64,000 nucleotides of DNA from Acidovorax sp. 210-6 (lineage in GTDB: Bacteria > Pseudomonadota > Gammaproteobacteria > Burkholderiales > Burkholderiaceae_C). Positions 1-8,897 of this stretch are shown one piece after another. The stretch's first letter is position 1. Each line of letters starts with the position of its first letter. A program made the position numbers and the translations under genes. The notes under the pieces were generated by a model. It made no database searches. It saw only the letters and a program-made list of their open reading frames with translations, and was not told where the DNA came from. The stretch covers positions 2,604,001-2,668,000 of the forward strand of contig NZ_JAACJE010000001.1 of assembly GCF_010020825.1 (NCBI RefSeq), in the 5' to 3' direction.

Positions 1-313
1 CAAAGCGCTGTACCTGCAAGGGGCGCATGCCGCCCTGGGCTGCGGGCAGCAGCACGCCACCGCGTGCATTCACGCGTTCCACCGCCCAAAAGATGTTGCG
101 AAACACGGCCTCGCCGGTGTTGGCAAACGGCCCCGAAAGGCTTTCGATCAGCGCCAGCTTGACCGGCACTGCCGCGGCCGCAGCAGGCGCAGGAGCCGCC
201 GTTTGCGCATGGCTGACCGGCAAGGCCAGCACCGCCAGAGCGATGGCCGCACAGGCTGCGCGCCCTGGGGTGAGAAGCGCCGATTTCAACCCGGCAAAGC
301 TCAAAGTATTCAT
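1..313 (-). CDS. ABC transporter substrate-binding protein, N-terminal part (runs off window)
   Basis: Only the first 104 residues are in the window; the gene reads leftwards from an ATG at 311-313 and continues beyond base 1. Residues 1 to about 36 form a signal peptide with a hydrophobic core and an SHAQ-type cleavage site. After an Ala/Pro-rich linker the mature part begins VKLALIESLSGPFANTGE, which is typical of type I periplasmic binding proteins of the branched-chain amino acid (LivK/Peripla_BP_6) group. It would act in the periplasm as the solute receptor of an ABC importer. The ligand cannot be told from this fragment. It is divergent from the Hsp20 gene. Confidence 0.75.
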   Translation of the reverse strand, partial: MNTLSFAGLKSALLTPGRAACAAIALAVLALPVSHAQTAAPAPAAAAAVPVKLALIESLSGPFANTGEAVFRNIFWAVERVNARGGVLLPAAQGGMRPLQVQRF

Positions 314-403
314 GCTTGGTCTTTCTTGAAATCCACAGGCAGATGCCTATCTGCAGGGGCATGCGGTTCACCCCTGGCCGCGCAGTGTATAGGAGTTACC
401 CTG

Positions 404-778
404 ATGTTCTTCACCCCCGTCACCCGCCGCGCCGCTTGTGCGCCCCACCGCTCTGACGCCGCATGGCAGCACCTGGTGCGCAGCAGCCTGCAGGCCGCTG
501 CAGCTCCTGCACCGGGCGTGAAAATCACCCAGGACGACAAGGCCACCACCCTGCAGATCGATGTGCCAGGCCTGGCGCGCGAGCAGTTGCAGATCAGCAT
601 CGAGGGCACACGCGTGCAGGTGCGCAGCAGCGAAGGCGCACCGCGCCAGGTACACCGCACCTGGGAACTCAGCCAGCCCATCCATACTGCCGCCAGCACT
701 GCCAAGCTGGAGCACGGCGTACTCACACTGACGCTGGCCCACGCACAACCGCAAGCCGTGGAACTGACGGTGCATTGA
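404..778 (+). CDS. Hsp20/alpha-crystallin family small heat-shock protein
   Basis: This 124-residue protein has an alpha-crystallin-like domain from about residue 35 to the end. It begins VKITQDDKATTLQIDVPGL and closes with the family's conserved A-x-x-x-x-G-V-L pattern (KLEHGVLTLTL). The family are ATP-independent holdases that bind unfolding proteins in the cytoplasm. I chose the ATG at 404 because AGGAG at 391-395 precedes it at good spacing; an in-frame start at 203 would read through the neighbouring leader. It is short for the family and lacks an evident C-terminal I-x-I/V anchor, so oligomerisation may differ. A strong terminator follows at 816-846. Confidence 0.8.
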   Translation: MFFTPVTRRAACAPHRSDAAWQHLVRSSLQAAAAPAPGVKITQDDKATTLQIDVPGLAREQLQISIEGTRVQVRSSEGAPRQVHRTWELSQPIHTAASTAKLEHGVLTLTLAHAQPQAVELTVH

Positions 779-787
779 CCGCACCAG

Positions 788-848
788 TAAAGCTATTATT
801 TTTATAGCTACTAACGCCCGCAGATAAAGCGCTGCGGGCATTTTTTAT
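788..848 (+). repeat. Dispersed two-hairpin intergenic repeat, copy 1
   Basis: First stem AGCTAT (791-796) pairs with ATAGCT (804-809). The second stem GCCCGCAG/CTGCGGGC is followed by a T run. Same layout as the copies near 11210, 18469, 21497, 34062, 42608 and, inverted, 58395. Confidence 0.75.
816..846 (+). terminator. Rho-independent terminator of the hsp20 gene
   Basis: A perfect 8-bp stem (816-823 with 832-839), an 8-base loop and six T residues at 841-846. It is the second hairpin of repeat copy 1 and lies between the convergent hsp20 and MacB-like permease genes. Confidence 0.85.
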
Positions 849-854
849 GGTTAA

Positions 855-2056
855 TCACTCGTGCCGCAAGGCTTCGATCGGGTCCATGCGCGCGGCGCGC
901 CGCGCCGGAAAGTAGCCGAACAGCACCCCGATGCCTGCCGAGAACAGAAACGACAGCAGGTTCACCCCTGGGCTGAAGACATACGGCACCTGCATGGCCT
1001 GTGCCAGCACCAACGAGGCACCGGTGGCCAGCACGATGCCGATGAGGCCGCCGAGTGCCGCCAGCACCACGGCCTCGATCAGGAACTGGAGCAACACCTC
1101 GCGCTCCAGCGCACCAATGGCCAGGCGCAGACCGATTTCACGGGTGCGCTCGGTCACGCTCACCAGCATGATGTTCATGATGCCGATGCCGCCCACCAGC
1201 AGGCTCACGGCGGCCACCGCGCCCAGCAGCGTGGTCATCACCTTGGTCGTGCCCGAGAGCGTGTCGGCCAGTTGCTTGGTGTCAAGGATGTTGAAGTTGT
1301 CCTCGTCGGCTTCGGCCAGCTTGCGCCGTTCGCGCAACAACTGGCGCAGGCTTGCCTTCACGCGCTCGGGGTCACTGCCTTCCTGCATGGACACCAGCAG
1401 CGTCTGCACCCGGGTGCTGCCCGTCACACGGCGCTGCAGCGTGGCCAGGGGCAGCAGCACCACATCGTCCTGGTCGTTGCCGAAGGCGCCCTGCCCTTTG
1501 GAGCCCAGCACGCCAACAATTTCGCATGAAAACGCCTTGACGCGCAGTTGCTGACCCACCGGGTCCTGGCCGCCAAACAGCTCGCGCTGCAGCGTGGAAC
1601 CCACCAGGCACACGGCGGAGCCTGCACGCACTTCCTCGGGGCTGAAGGCCCGGCCCGAGCGCACCTGCCAGTTGCCGGTCTCCAGCCAGGCGTTGGTGCT
1701 GCCGATGATGCTGGTCGTCCAGTTGCGCCCGCCCGCCACGACCGTGCTGCCGGTGCGGCCCTCGGGCGCCACGGCCTGGATGCCGCCGATCTGCTGCGCG
1801 ATCGCATCAGCGTCCACGTCCTTGAAGGCCGGAGCACCGCCGCTGCCTGGCCCCATGCGTTGCCCGGGGCGCACCTGCAGCAGGTTGGTGCCCAGGCTGG
1901 ATATCTGGTTCTGCACCGCCAGGGTGGCCCCATTGCCCAGGGTGACCATGGTGATGACGGCACTGACCCCGATCACGATGCCCAGGATGGTGAGGAACGA
2001 GCGCAGCAGGTTGCGCCGGATCGAGCGCAGCGACAACCACAGGGTGTTGAGCCACA

Positions 2057-2057
<1 letters not shown>
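855..2057 (-). CDS. MacB/FtsX-type ABC exporter permease
   Basis: A 400-residue permease. It has one N-terminal transmembrane helix (about 18-42, with ILGIVIGVSAVI), a large periplasmic MacB-PCD-like domain to about residue 270, then three C-terminal helices forming the FtsX domain (TREIGLRLAIGA motif between them, end IEALRHE). The family does not move substrate across the inner membrane like a classic pump. It uses ATP hydrolysis by its partner to drive periplasmic conformational change and export through a TolC-like channel. Its start overlaps the ATPase stop by one base (TGATG), so the two are translationally coupled. E. coli MacB carries both parts in one chain; here they are separate. 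Confidence 0.88.
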
Positions 2058-2829
<772 letters not shown>

Positions 2830-2833
<4 letters not shown>

Positions 2834-4182
2834 GGACGCGCCCCGCTGCTGCGCTGGTCGGTAATGACGGCCATGCCCGGCTGGAGCTGCTCGCTGCTGA
2901 CCTCGGTCATGCGGCCATCGCTGATGCCCACCTGCACCGCCATGGCCTGGGGCTTGCCGTCCTGCAGCACCCACACCTGCCTGCGCGCCCCCTGGCCCGG
3001 CCCCTTGCCGTTGACCGAGCCACCGCGCGAAAACGACCTGGGCGCGCGCGGCATGATCTGCGCCACGATGCCCCCACCGCCCTGGGCGGAGGCCCCGGCT
3101 TCGGGCGCCGCAGCCGCGCTGACCGGCGTGAACCGCAGGGCCGTGTTGGGCACCAGCAGCACGTCGGTACGTTCGGTGGCGGTGATGGTGGCGGCCGCTG
3201 TCATGCCGGGTCGCAGGCTCAGGTCGGCGTTGTCCACCTGCATCCAGGTGGTGTAGGTCACCACGTTGTCGGTCTTGGTGGAGCCGAAGGCCACGCGGGT
3301 GATGCGCGCCGGGTAGCGGCGTGATGGGTAGGCGCTCACGGTGAAGCTGGCCTTCTGGCCCACACGCACGGCGCCCACGTCGGCTTCGTCCACATTCACC
3401 TGCAACTGCAACTGGCCCAGGTCTTCGGCCACGGTGAACAGCGTGACCGCCTGCAGCGACGCCGCCACGGCATTGCCCGGCTCCACGCTGCGCGTGAGCA
3501 CCACGCCGTCAATGGGTGAACGGATAGAGGCCTTGGAGAGGTTGGTTTCATCGTTGGCGAGCGCTGCGCGGGCGTCTTCCACACTGGCACGGGCGCTGGC
3601 CTCATCGGCCTGGGCACGCTCGAGCGCGGCGCGGCCCGCATCCAGCTCGGCCGCCGAAGGCACCTTGCCACCCGACAGGCGGGCCACTTCCTCCAGCCGC
3701 CCCAGGCTGGCCCGTGCCTCGCGCTGCGTGGCCTGGGCCTGCGCCAGCCGCGCCTGCGCCGATGCCAGCGATGCCCGCGAACGCAGCACCTGCGCCGAGA
3801 GCTTGGCGGTGTCCAGCTCCACCAGCACCTGGCCCTTCTTGATGCGGTCGTTCACATCCACCAGCACCTGGCGCACGGTACCCGACAGCTCGCTGCCAAT
3901 AGTGACCGAGCGCGTGGGCTGCAGCGTCCCCGTGGCCGAGACGGTGAGCGTGATGGCCCCGCGCCGCGCCTCCTCGGTCACGTACTGCGGCGCCTGGGTG
4001 TCGCGCCGTTGCTGCATCCAGGCCCACCCCGCAGCACCCATGGCGAGCAAGACCAGCAGCCCCACCCACACGGCAGGTCGGCGCCACCAGCGGCGCGGGT
4101 GCTCGGCACCCAGCAGGGATTGCACATCGCGCACGGCAGCCGGGCTGGCAGCGGTGGCGGAATCGGACGAAGAAGTGGTCAT
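2830..4182 (-). CDS. MacA/HlyD-family periplasmic adaptor (membrane fusion protein)
   Basis: A 450-residue adaptor. A cytoplasmic Ser/Ala-rich tail is followed by one transmembrane helix at about residues 35-55. Then come a split biotinyl-lipoyl domain (GSELSGTVRQVLVDVNDRIKKG), a long alpha-helical hairpin (about 130-220), a beta-barrel and a membrane-proximal domain. This order fits RND/MacA adaptors that bridge the inner-membrane transporter to the outer-membrane channel. Near residue 370 is a Gly/Ala-rich insertion that is not usual in MacA. The gene is first in the order adaptor-ATPase-permease and is preceded by the outer-membrane factor gene, so a complete tripartite exporter is encoded. 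The substrate is unknown. Confidence 0.88.
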
Positions 4183-4225
4183 GGGTACAGCAATGGATCG
4201 TCAAAAGGGCAGGCATGGCACGGCG

Positions 4226-5635
4226 TCATTGCCAGCCACCCCCCAGGGCCTTGAAAAGCCGCACATGGTTGGAGCCCAGATTGGCCTGGGACGTGGCCAG
4301 GGCATCCTGCGTGGCCAATTGGGTGCGCTGGGTTTCCAGCACCGAGGCAAAGTCGATCAGTCCGCTCGCGTAGCGCTGCTGGGCCAGCAAGGCCGCGTTG
4401 CCCGCAGCCTGCGCGGCCTGCTGGAGGTGGGCCAGGCGCGCGGCCTCGCCCTGGAGTGCCACCAGGGCGTCTTCCACTTCTTTCAGGGCCGTGAGCACCG
4501 CCAGCTGATAGGCCTGGCGCGCCTGCTCCAGTGCCGCCTGCTGCACCTGCACCTGGGCCTGGGTGGCGCCGCCGTCGAACAGTGGCACGGCCACGCTGCC
4601 CAGCAGCGAGTGCACCAGCGAAGCACTGTCGCCCAGTGCACCGAGCGTGAGCGCGCGCAGGCCCAGGCTGCCCGACAGACGCAGGCTGGGGTAGCGCGCC
4701 GCATCGGCCTGCGATACGCGCGCCAGCGCAGCCTGCACGCGCTCCTGGGCTACCCGCACGTCCGGGCGCTGGCGCAGGGTGTCGGCGGGGATGTCCAGCG
4801 CCAGGGCCTGCGACGGCTGCGGCACCGCCTGCGGTGCTGCCAGTGCGGCATCGAGCGCTGCAGGCGCCTGACCGGTGAGTACCGCCAGCGCGTGGCGCGC
4901 CTGCGCCAGGCTGGCCTGCAACTGCGGCACCTGCGCCGCCGTCTGCTCGGCCGCCGCGCGGGCCTGCTCAGCCACCAACGAGGTGGCCAGCCCGGCCTGC
5001 ACGCGCCAGTCGGTGATCTGCAAGGTCTGCTGCTGGGTTTCCAAATTGCGCTGGGCGATCGCCAGGCGTTGCTGCAGGCTGCGCAGGGAGATGTATTGCA
5101 GGGCGACCTCGGCCGACAACGACACGTGCACCTGCTCCAGGCTCGCCTGGGCGGCGCGGGCATCGGCCTCGCTGGCCTGCACGCCAGCGTCCAGGCGTCC
5201 GAACAGGTCGGGCTCCCAGCCCGCATCCAGCCCCACCTGGAAGCTGTTGCCCGTCTGCCCCCCCGATCGGCTGCGCTGGGCCGAGCCCGACAGCGTGACA
5301 TCGGGCAGCATCCCCGCTGCCTGCACGCTTGCCTGGGCCCGCGCCTGGCGCAAGGCCGCCTGGGCAGAAAGGGCACTGGGGTGTGCCTGCAAGGCCTGCG
5401 CCACCAGGGCGCTGAGTTGCGGATCGCCAAAGCGCTCCCACCAACGCGCCAAATCGTCGGCCTGAGGCAATACGGCTACGCCCGCAGGCAAGGGCGCATT
5501 CCATGCCACCGGCAGTGCAGCCCCTGGAGCCTCGGACGTCACGGGGGCCCGATGGGCACACCCTTGCAACAGCAGCGCCAAGCCCAGAGTCCCTGCCACG
5601 GGGCGCCAATCCAACCAACGCAAACCGATAGTCAT
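4226..5635 (-). CDS. Outer-membrane efflux lipoprotein (TolC/OprM-NodT family)
   Basis: A 469-residue outer-membrane factor. The N-terminus has a lipoprotein signal ending LLLQGC, so Cys26 should be lipidated. The protein carries the two internally related outer-membrane efflux repeats (about residues 60-255 and 265-460), with NodT-family features such as the RPDVR motif and the conserved FDGG motif. It would form the trimeric channel of the exporter encoded by the next three genes on the same strand. The gap to the adaptor gene is 43 bases. The family commonly exports antibiotics, dyes or lipopeptides, but the sequence does not identify the cargo. Confidence 0.88.
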   Translation of the reverse strand: MTIGLRWLDWRPVAGTLGLALLLQGCAHRAPVTSEAPGAALPVAWNAPLPAGVAVLPQADDLARWWERFGDPQLSALVAQALQAHPSALSAQAALRQARAQASVQAAGMLPDVTLSGSAQRSRSGGQTGNSFQVGLDAGWEPDLFGRLDAGVQASEADARAAQASLEQVHVSLSAEVALQYISLRSLQQRLAIAQRNLETQQQTLQITDWRVQAGLATSLVAEQARAAAEQTAAQVPQLQASLAQARHALAVLTGQAPAALDAALAAPQAVPQPSQALALDIPADTLRQRPDVRVAQERVQAALARVSQADAARYPSLRLSGSLGLRALTLGALGDSASLVHSLLGSVAVPLFDGGATQAQVQVQQAALEQARQAYQLAVLTALKEVEDALVALQGEAARLAHLQQAAQAAGNAALLAQQRYASGLIDFASVLETQRTQLATQDALATSQANLGSNHVRLFKALGGGWQ

Positions 5636-5741
5636 GCCCCGATTGTGCCCAGCAGCACAGACAGCCCCGCAAACCCCAGGTGAAGTTCCGGTAAAGAGCC
5701 ATGCAAGCCGATAGCTCGCACGTCTTCCACGGTACAGAAAA

Positions 5742-6404
5742 TCAGTGCTGCTGTCGTGCCAAGGCGCGCATGGCCTGCTGCGCGGGACGGTCCAGGCAGC
5801 GCGCCAACCAGGCGTGGGTGGCGGGGTGGGCCTCCAACAAGGCGCGTGCGGGCTTGACCCAGCCCATCACGCTGGCCACGCACAGGTCGGCCACGGTAAA
5901 GCGCTCTGCGGCCAGATGGCCCTGGCCGCGCTCCGCCTGGCGCTGCAGGTGCTGCTCCAGCACGCGCAGCGGCACCTTCAGGCGCTTTTCGGCAGCGTCG
6001 GCCAGATCGGGCTTGCGTTGCTCGGGCGGCATGGCCAGCCGGTGCATGAGCACGGTGAGCGCATCGGCCTCCAGCTCGTTCACGGTCCAGAAGCTCCAAC
6101 GCAGGGCCTCGGCATCCTCGTGCGGATCGGCCGGGGCCAGGTCGCTGCCATCCCCCTTGCCATGGTGGCGCGCCAGGTACAGCGTGCAGGCCATGCTTTC
6201 CCACAGCACGACCTCGCCCTCAGGGCGACGATCCACGAGCACCGGGATGTGGCCATTGGGGTTGAGCGCCAGAAACTCGGGCGTGCGCGTGCCACCTTTC
6301 TGGTACGGGGTGGGCACATGCTCGAACGCCAACCCCAGTTCGGTGGCCGCCCACAGCGGTCGCACCGCGCGCGATGCCGCAATGCCGTAAATGGTGAGAC
6401 CCAT
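5742..6404 (-). CDS. Glutathione S-transferase family protein
   Basis: A 220-residue cytoplasmic protein with an N-terminal thioredoxin-like domain (about 1-85) and an all-helical C-terminal domain. The loop after the first strand reads IAASRAVRP, placing Ser at the usual catalytic position. The cis-Pro motif (HIPVLVD) and the ES motif that binds the glutathione gamma-glutamyl group (LWESMAC) are present. It most likely conjugates or removes glutathione from an unknown substrate. It is the last gene of a minus-strand run with DUF2788, DUF2189 and HAD genes, but no functional link to them is evident. Confidence 0.85.
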   Translation of the reverse strand: MGLTIYGIAASRAVRPLWAATELGLAFEHVPTPYQKGGTRTPEFLALNPNGHIPVLVDRRPEGEVVLWESMACTLYLARHHGKGDGSDLAPADPHEDAEALRWSFWTVNELEADALTVLMHRLAMPPEQRKPDLADAAEKRLKVPLRVLEQHLQRQAERGQGHLAAERFTVADLCVASVMGWVKPARALLEAHPATHAWLARCLDRPAQQAMRALARQQH

Positions 6405-6438
6405 GTTGTCTTGCCTCCAAAAGCAGCAGCGGACGCGG

Positions 6439-6651
6439 TCAGCGCTCCAGCCACCACTGAATGATGAACTTTGCCAAAAAGCCCAGGAAGCCCACGCCCA
6501 GGCCCAAAAAGATCACAAAGGTACCGAACTTTCCGGCCTTGGATTCCCAGGCGAGCTGTCCGATGATGAACACCATGAAGAGGATGAACGCACCCACGCC
6601 CCAGGTGAGGAAAAACGCCGAAATCTCGGCCTCGGTATATCCAAAAATCAC
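6439..6651 (-). CDS. DUF2788 family small membrane protein
   Basis: A 70-residue protein with two transmembrane helices (about 10-32 and 44-66) separated by a short polar loop containing ESKAGKFGTF, which is characteristic of DUF2788. The function is unknown. The start is a GTG at 6649-6651 that overlaps the stop of the upstream DUF2189 gene (GTGA), so translation is probably coupled. The family is common in beta- and gammaproteobacteria, usually as a lone small inner-membrane protein. Confidence 0.75.
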   Translation of the reverse strand: MIFGYTEAEISAFFLTWGVGAFILFMVFIIGQLAWESKAGKFGTFVIFLGLGVGFLGFLAKFIIQWWLER

Positions 6652-7511
6652 GATCCGATCGCCTTGTCTTGTTCATGCCCCATGCCAGGCTCTTCCGAGC
6701 GGGGCTGTCGCTCGGGCAAACCGCTGGAGTCCACCAGGTCGCGATAGGCATGCCAGCTGGCATGGCCCAGCCAGGGCATGACCAGCGCCAGGCCCAGCAT
6801 GAAGGTGGCCATGCCCACCAGCACCAGGGCCAGAATCAAAAAGGACCACAGCGCCATGGTCACAGGGTTGGCCAACACGGCCTGCCAACTGGTGAGCACG
6901 GCACGCCACAGGCCAATGCGCCGGTCCAGCAGCAGCGCAATGGACACCACGCTGGACGCAAAGATCGGTGCGGCCAACACGCTCCCCAACACCAACCACA
7001 GCTCGAACAAGTTGTTGTCCTTGGCAAGTACCACCAGCAGCAAAAAGTCGTAGGGAGTGCGCACCGGCGCTGGCGCCAGCAAGGTGATCATGGCCGCAGA
7101 CGTCAACACCCAGCCCGTGCCAGCCAGCGCCAACAAAAGGCCCAGGCGCACCAGGCACCAATAGTCGTGGTCCCAGCGACTGCGGTAGTGGCTCTGCCAG
7201 AACAACCAGGTCCGCAAGACCTCCGCCATGCGGGCGGGCTCCCCCCGTTCGAGGGACCGGCTGAGCACATAGAACCCCGTCGCCAGCACGGGTGCCATGA
7301 CCAGAAAGCCCGACAGCGCGCCCACCAGCAAGCCAAACTTGTCGCGCCCCAGCACCCACAGCAAGAGGCTGAATACCGCCACGGCGGCGCCCTGCAGCAA
7401 GCTGGCGCCCCCGGCCTTCCATAAATCACGCCATCCCCGTGCCAACCAGGACAAGGGGCTCGTGAAGGGGACGGAGCGCACCGGGGGCAGGGTTGCGGAG
7501 TCTGGGCTCAT
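6648..7511 (-). CDS. DUF2189 family integral membrane protein
   Basis: A 287-residue inner-membrane protein with about six hydrophobic segments. The N-terminal motif RGWRDLWKAGGASLLQGA and the pattern of paired helices fit DUF2189, a family of unknown function. A conserved-looking RSLERGE segment lies between helices 2 and 3. The last about 20 residues are polar and acidic. It lies between the HAD hydrolase (24 bases upstream) and DUF2788 (4-base overlap), consistent with one transcript. Confidence 0.7.
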   Translation of the reverse strand: MSPDSATLPPVRSVPFTSPLSWLARGWRDLWKAGGASLLQGAAVAVFSLLLWVLGRDKFGLLVGALSGFLVMAPVLATGFYVLSRSLERGEPARMAEVLRTWLFWQSHYRSRWDHDYWCLVRLGLLLALAGTGWVLTSAAMITLLAPAPVRTPYDFLLLVVLAKDNNLFELWLVLGSVLAAPIFASSVVSIALLLDRRIGLWRAVLTSWQAVLANPVTMALWSFLILALVLVGMATFMLGLALVMPWLGHASWHAYRDLVDSSGLPERQPRSEEPGMGHEQDKAIGS

Positions 7512-7535
7512 AGGGTGTTCCGGGTGAAATGGAAA

Positions 7536-8246
7536 TCAAGGTGTCAACAACTCGGGCAAGGCGTGCAGGCTTGCCACGGTCGCATGTGGCTGCGCAGAAC
7601 CAAGGGGCCAATCGCTTCCCGCCCGGTTGAGCCACACCGCCTGCAGGCCTGCCTGCATGGCCCCCTGGGTATCGAGATGCGCGTCGTCACCGATGTGCAG
7701 CACCTGGTCCGGGCCCACGCCTGCGGCCATCGCGGCCTGGTGAAAGATGCGCGCATCCGGCTTGGGCACACCCGCCTCGCGCGCGCTGACGGTGGCATGA
7801 AAGTAGTGCCCCAGACCCATCTGGTGCACATCGGCATTGCCGTTGGACAGGGCCACCACGGGCCAGCGGCGACTCAGGTACTGCAAGGCTGGCAGTGCGT
7901 CATCGAACAGATCCACGCGCTGGCGTTCGGCCAAAAAGACCTCGAAGGCAGGCTCGGCCAGTTGGGGCGGGTCGCCCGCCTGCTGCAGCGCCATGCGGAT
8001 GGACTCGCGGCGCAAGGCGCCCAGGTCGCAGTTCAGTTCGGGCCGCAGTTGCTGCACCCGGTCGCGCAGCGCCCTCAGCGCTGCGGTCGATGCGTGCAGG
8101 GCGCGGGTCGCAGGCGCATGCTCCGCAAGCCAGTCCAGCAGCACGGCCTCGGCACGCGCAATGGTGGGCCAGATCGGCCACAGCGTGTCGTCCAGGTCGA
8201 GTGTGATGGCTCGGATGCGGGAAATATCAAGGGCAGATGCGGTCAC
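7536..8246 (-). CDS. HAD-superfamily hydrolase
   Basis: A 236-residue phosphatase-like protein. HAD motif I is LDLDDTLW with the nucleophile Asp and the acid/base Asp two residues on. Motif II is ALSNGN, the motif III Lys lies in AGVPKPDARIF, and motif IV is HIGDDAHLD. The helical cap falls between motifs I and II (subtype IA). The start is taken as a GTG at 8244-8246, giving MTASALDISRIRAITLDLDD; no ATG in this frame suits better, so the start is uncertain by some codons. The substrate is unknown. It is divergent from the copper-uptake pair across an inverted-repeat-rich spacer. Confidence 0.82.
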   Translation of the reverse strand: MTASALDISRIRAITLDLDDTLWPIWPTIARAEAVLLDWLAEHAPATRALHASTAALRALRDRVQQLRPELNCDLGALRRESIRMALQQAGDPPQLAEPAFEVFLAERQRVDLFDDALPALQYLSRRWPVVALSNGNADVHQMGLGHYFHATVSAREAGVPKPDARIFHQAAMAAGVGPDQVLHIGDDAHLDTQGAMQAGLQAVWLNRAGSDWPLGSAQPHATVASLHALPELLTP

Positions 8247-8274
8247 TGCAGCTTCGAGGCGCCATGGCCCCAGA

Positions 8275-8342
8275 TCAAGTGGAGCCAGAGAATACCGCAG
8301 CACGCAAGCCCTTGTGGTGCGTGTGACCTCGCGTCCACTTGA
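8275..8342. promoter_or_regulatory. Nested inverted repeats between HAD and DUF2946 genes
   Basis: A perfect 9-bp inverted repeat TCAAGTGGA/TCCACTTGA (8275-8283 and 8334-8342) encloses a second, CACGCA/TGCGTG (8301-8306 and 8318-8323). It lies in the 141-base divergent spacer just upstream of the copper-uptake genes. It could be an operator pair or an RNA structure; the sequence does not decide. Confidence 0.45.
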
Positions 8343-8387
8343 CGCACGACAAGGCGCACCGCGCCGGGCTGCTTCACAATTTGCAAC

Positions 8388-8783
8388 GTGGCTTCCCGTT
8401 CCGCACTTCCTACGCACCGCATCCGTCTGGGCTTGGCCCTGGCGGTATTGGCGTTGTGGGCACAGTTCTGGATGGGACAGATCAGCACCACCCACCTGGG
8501 GCAGATGCTGACCCAGACCGTGGTCAGCGCTGACATTTGCCAGGCGCAGGGCAACCCCACTGAGGAACCCGGCGCAGCCAGCGACCACAGCGCGGTCGAT
8601 GCAGCAATGAACTGCCCCGTCTGCACACTCGCAGCGACCAGCACGCTTGCACACACCGGCAACACTCACAGCTCCACGCAGGCCCTCCCACCTGCCACGC
8701 TTTTCAGTTACCTGCCCGCGCCCGTGTTGGCGCTGCGGCACGCGAGCCTCTACCCACCAGCCCAGGCACCACCACAGGCCTGA
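8388..8783 (+). CDS. DUF2946-like copper-associated secreted or membrane protein
   Basis: A 131-residue protein starting at GTG 8388. One hydrophobic N-terminal segment (about 11-30) acts as signal or anchor. The mature part contains a CPVC motif near residue 75 and several His residues, as in DUF2946 proteins, which are often encoded beside TonB-dependent copper receptors. It may handle copper in the periplasm, but this is inferred from family and neighbourhood. The spacer to the receptor gene (114 bases) contains two hairpins. The start is not certain because the ribosome-binding site is weak. Confidence 0.6.
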   Translation: MASRSALPTHRIRLGLALAVLALWAQFWMGQISTTHLGQMLTQTVVSADICQAQGNPTEEPGAASDHSAVDAAMNCPVCTLAATSTLAHTGNTHSSTQALPPATLFSYLPAPVLALRHASLYPPAQAPPQA

Positions 8784-8809
8784 CGGGTATTTTTCTCTCT
8801 TGGTACTGG

Positions 8810-8872
8810 CCCGCAGCTTCTCCGGCTGCGGGTCGCCACAACGTTTGCCGGGCCTTGCGTCCGTCGGCAAAC
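8810..8872 (+). promoter_or_regulatory. Two hairpins in the leader of the copper receptor gene
   Basis: CCCGCAGC (8810-8817) pairs with GCTGCGGG (8825-8832), and GTTTGCCG (8843-8850) with CGGCAAAC (8865-8872). Neither has a T run. The second ends 25 bases before the receptor ATG, which has no clear Shine-Dalgarno sequence. Confidence 0.45.
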
Positions 8873-8897
8873 ACGCTATTCCACACCTCCACGCACC

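Noticed and set aside
8784-8897. Intrinsic terminator between the DUF2946 and copper receptor genes
   Set aside because: The two hairpins have no following T run; they are better described as leader structures.
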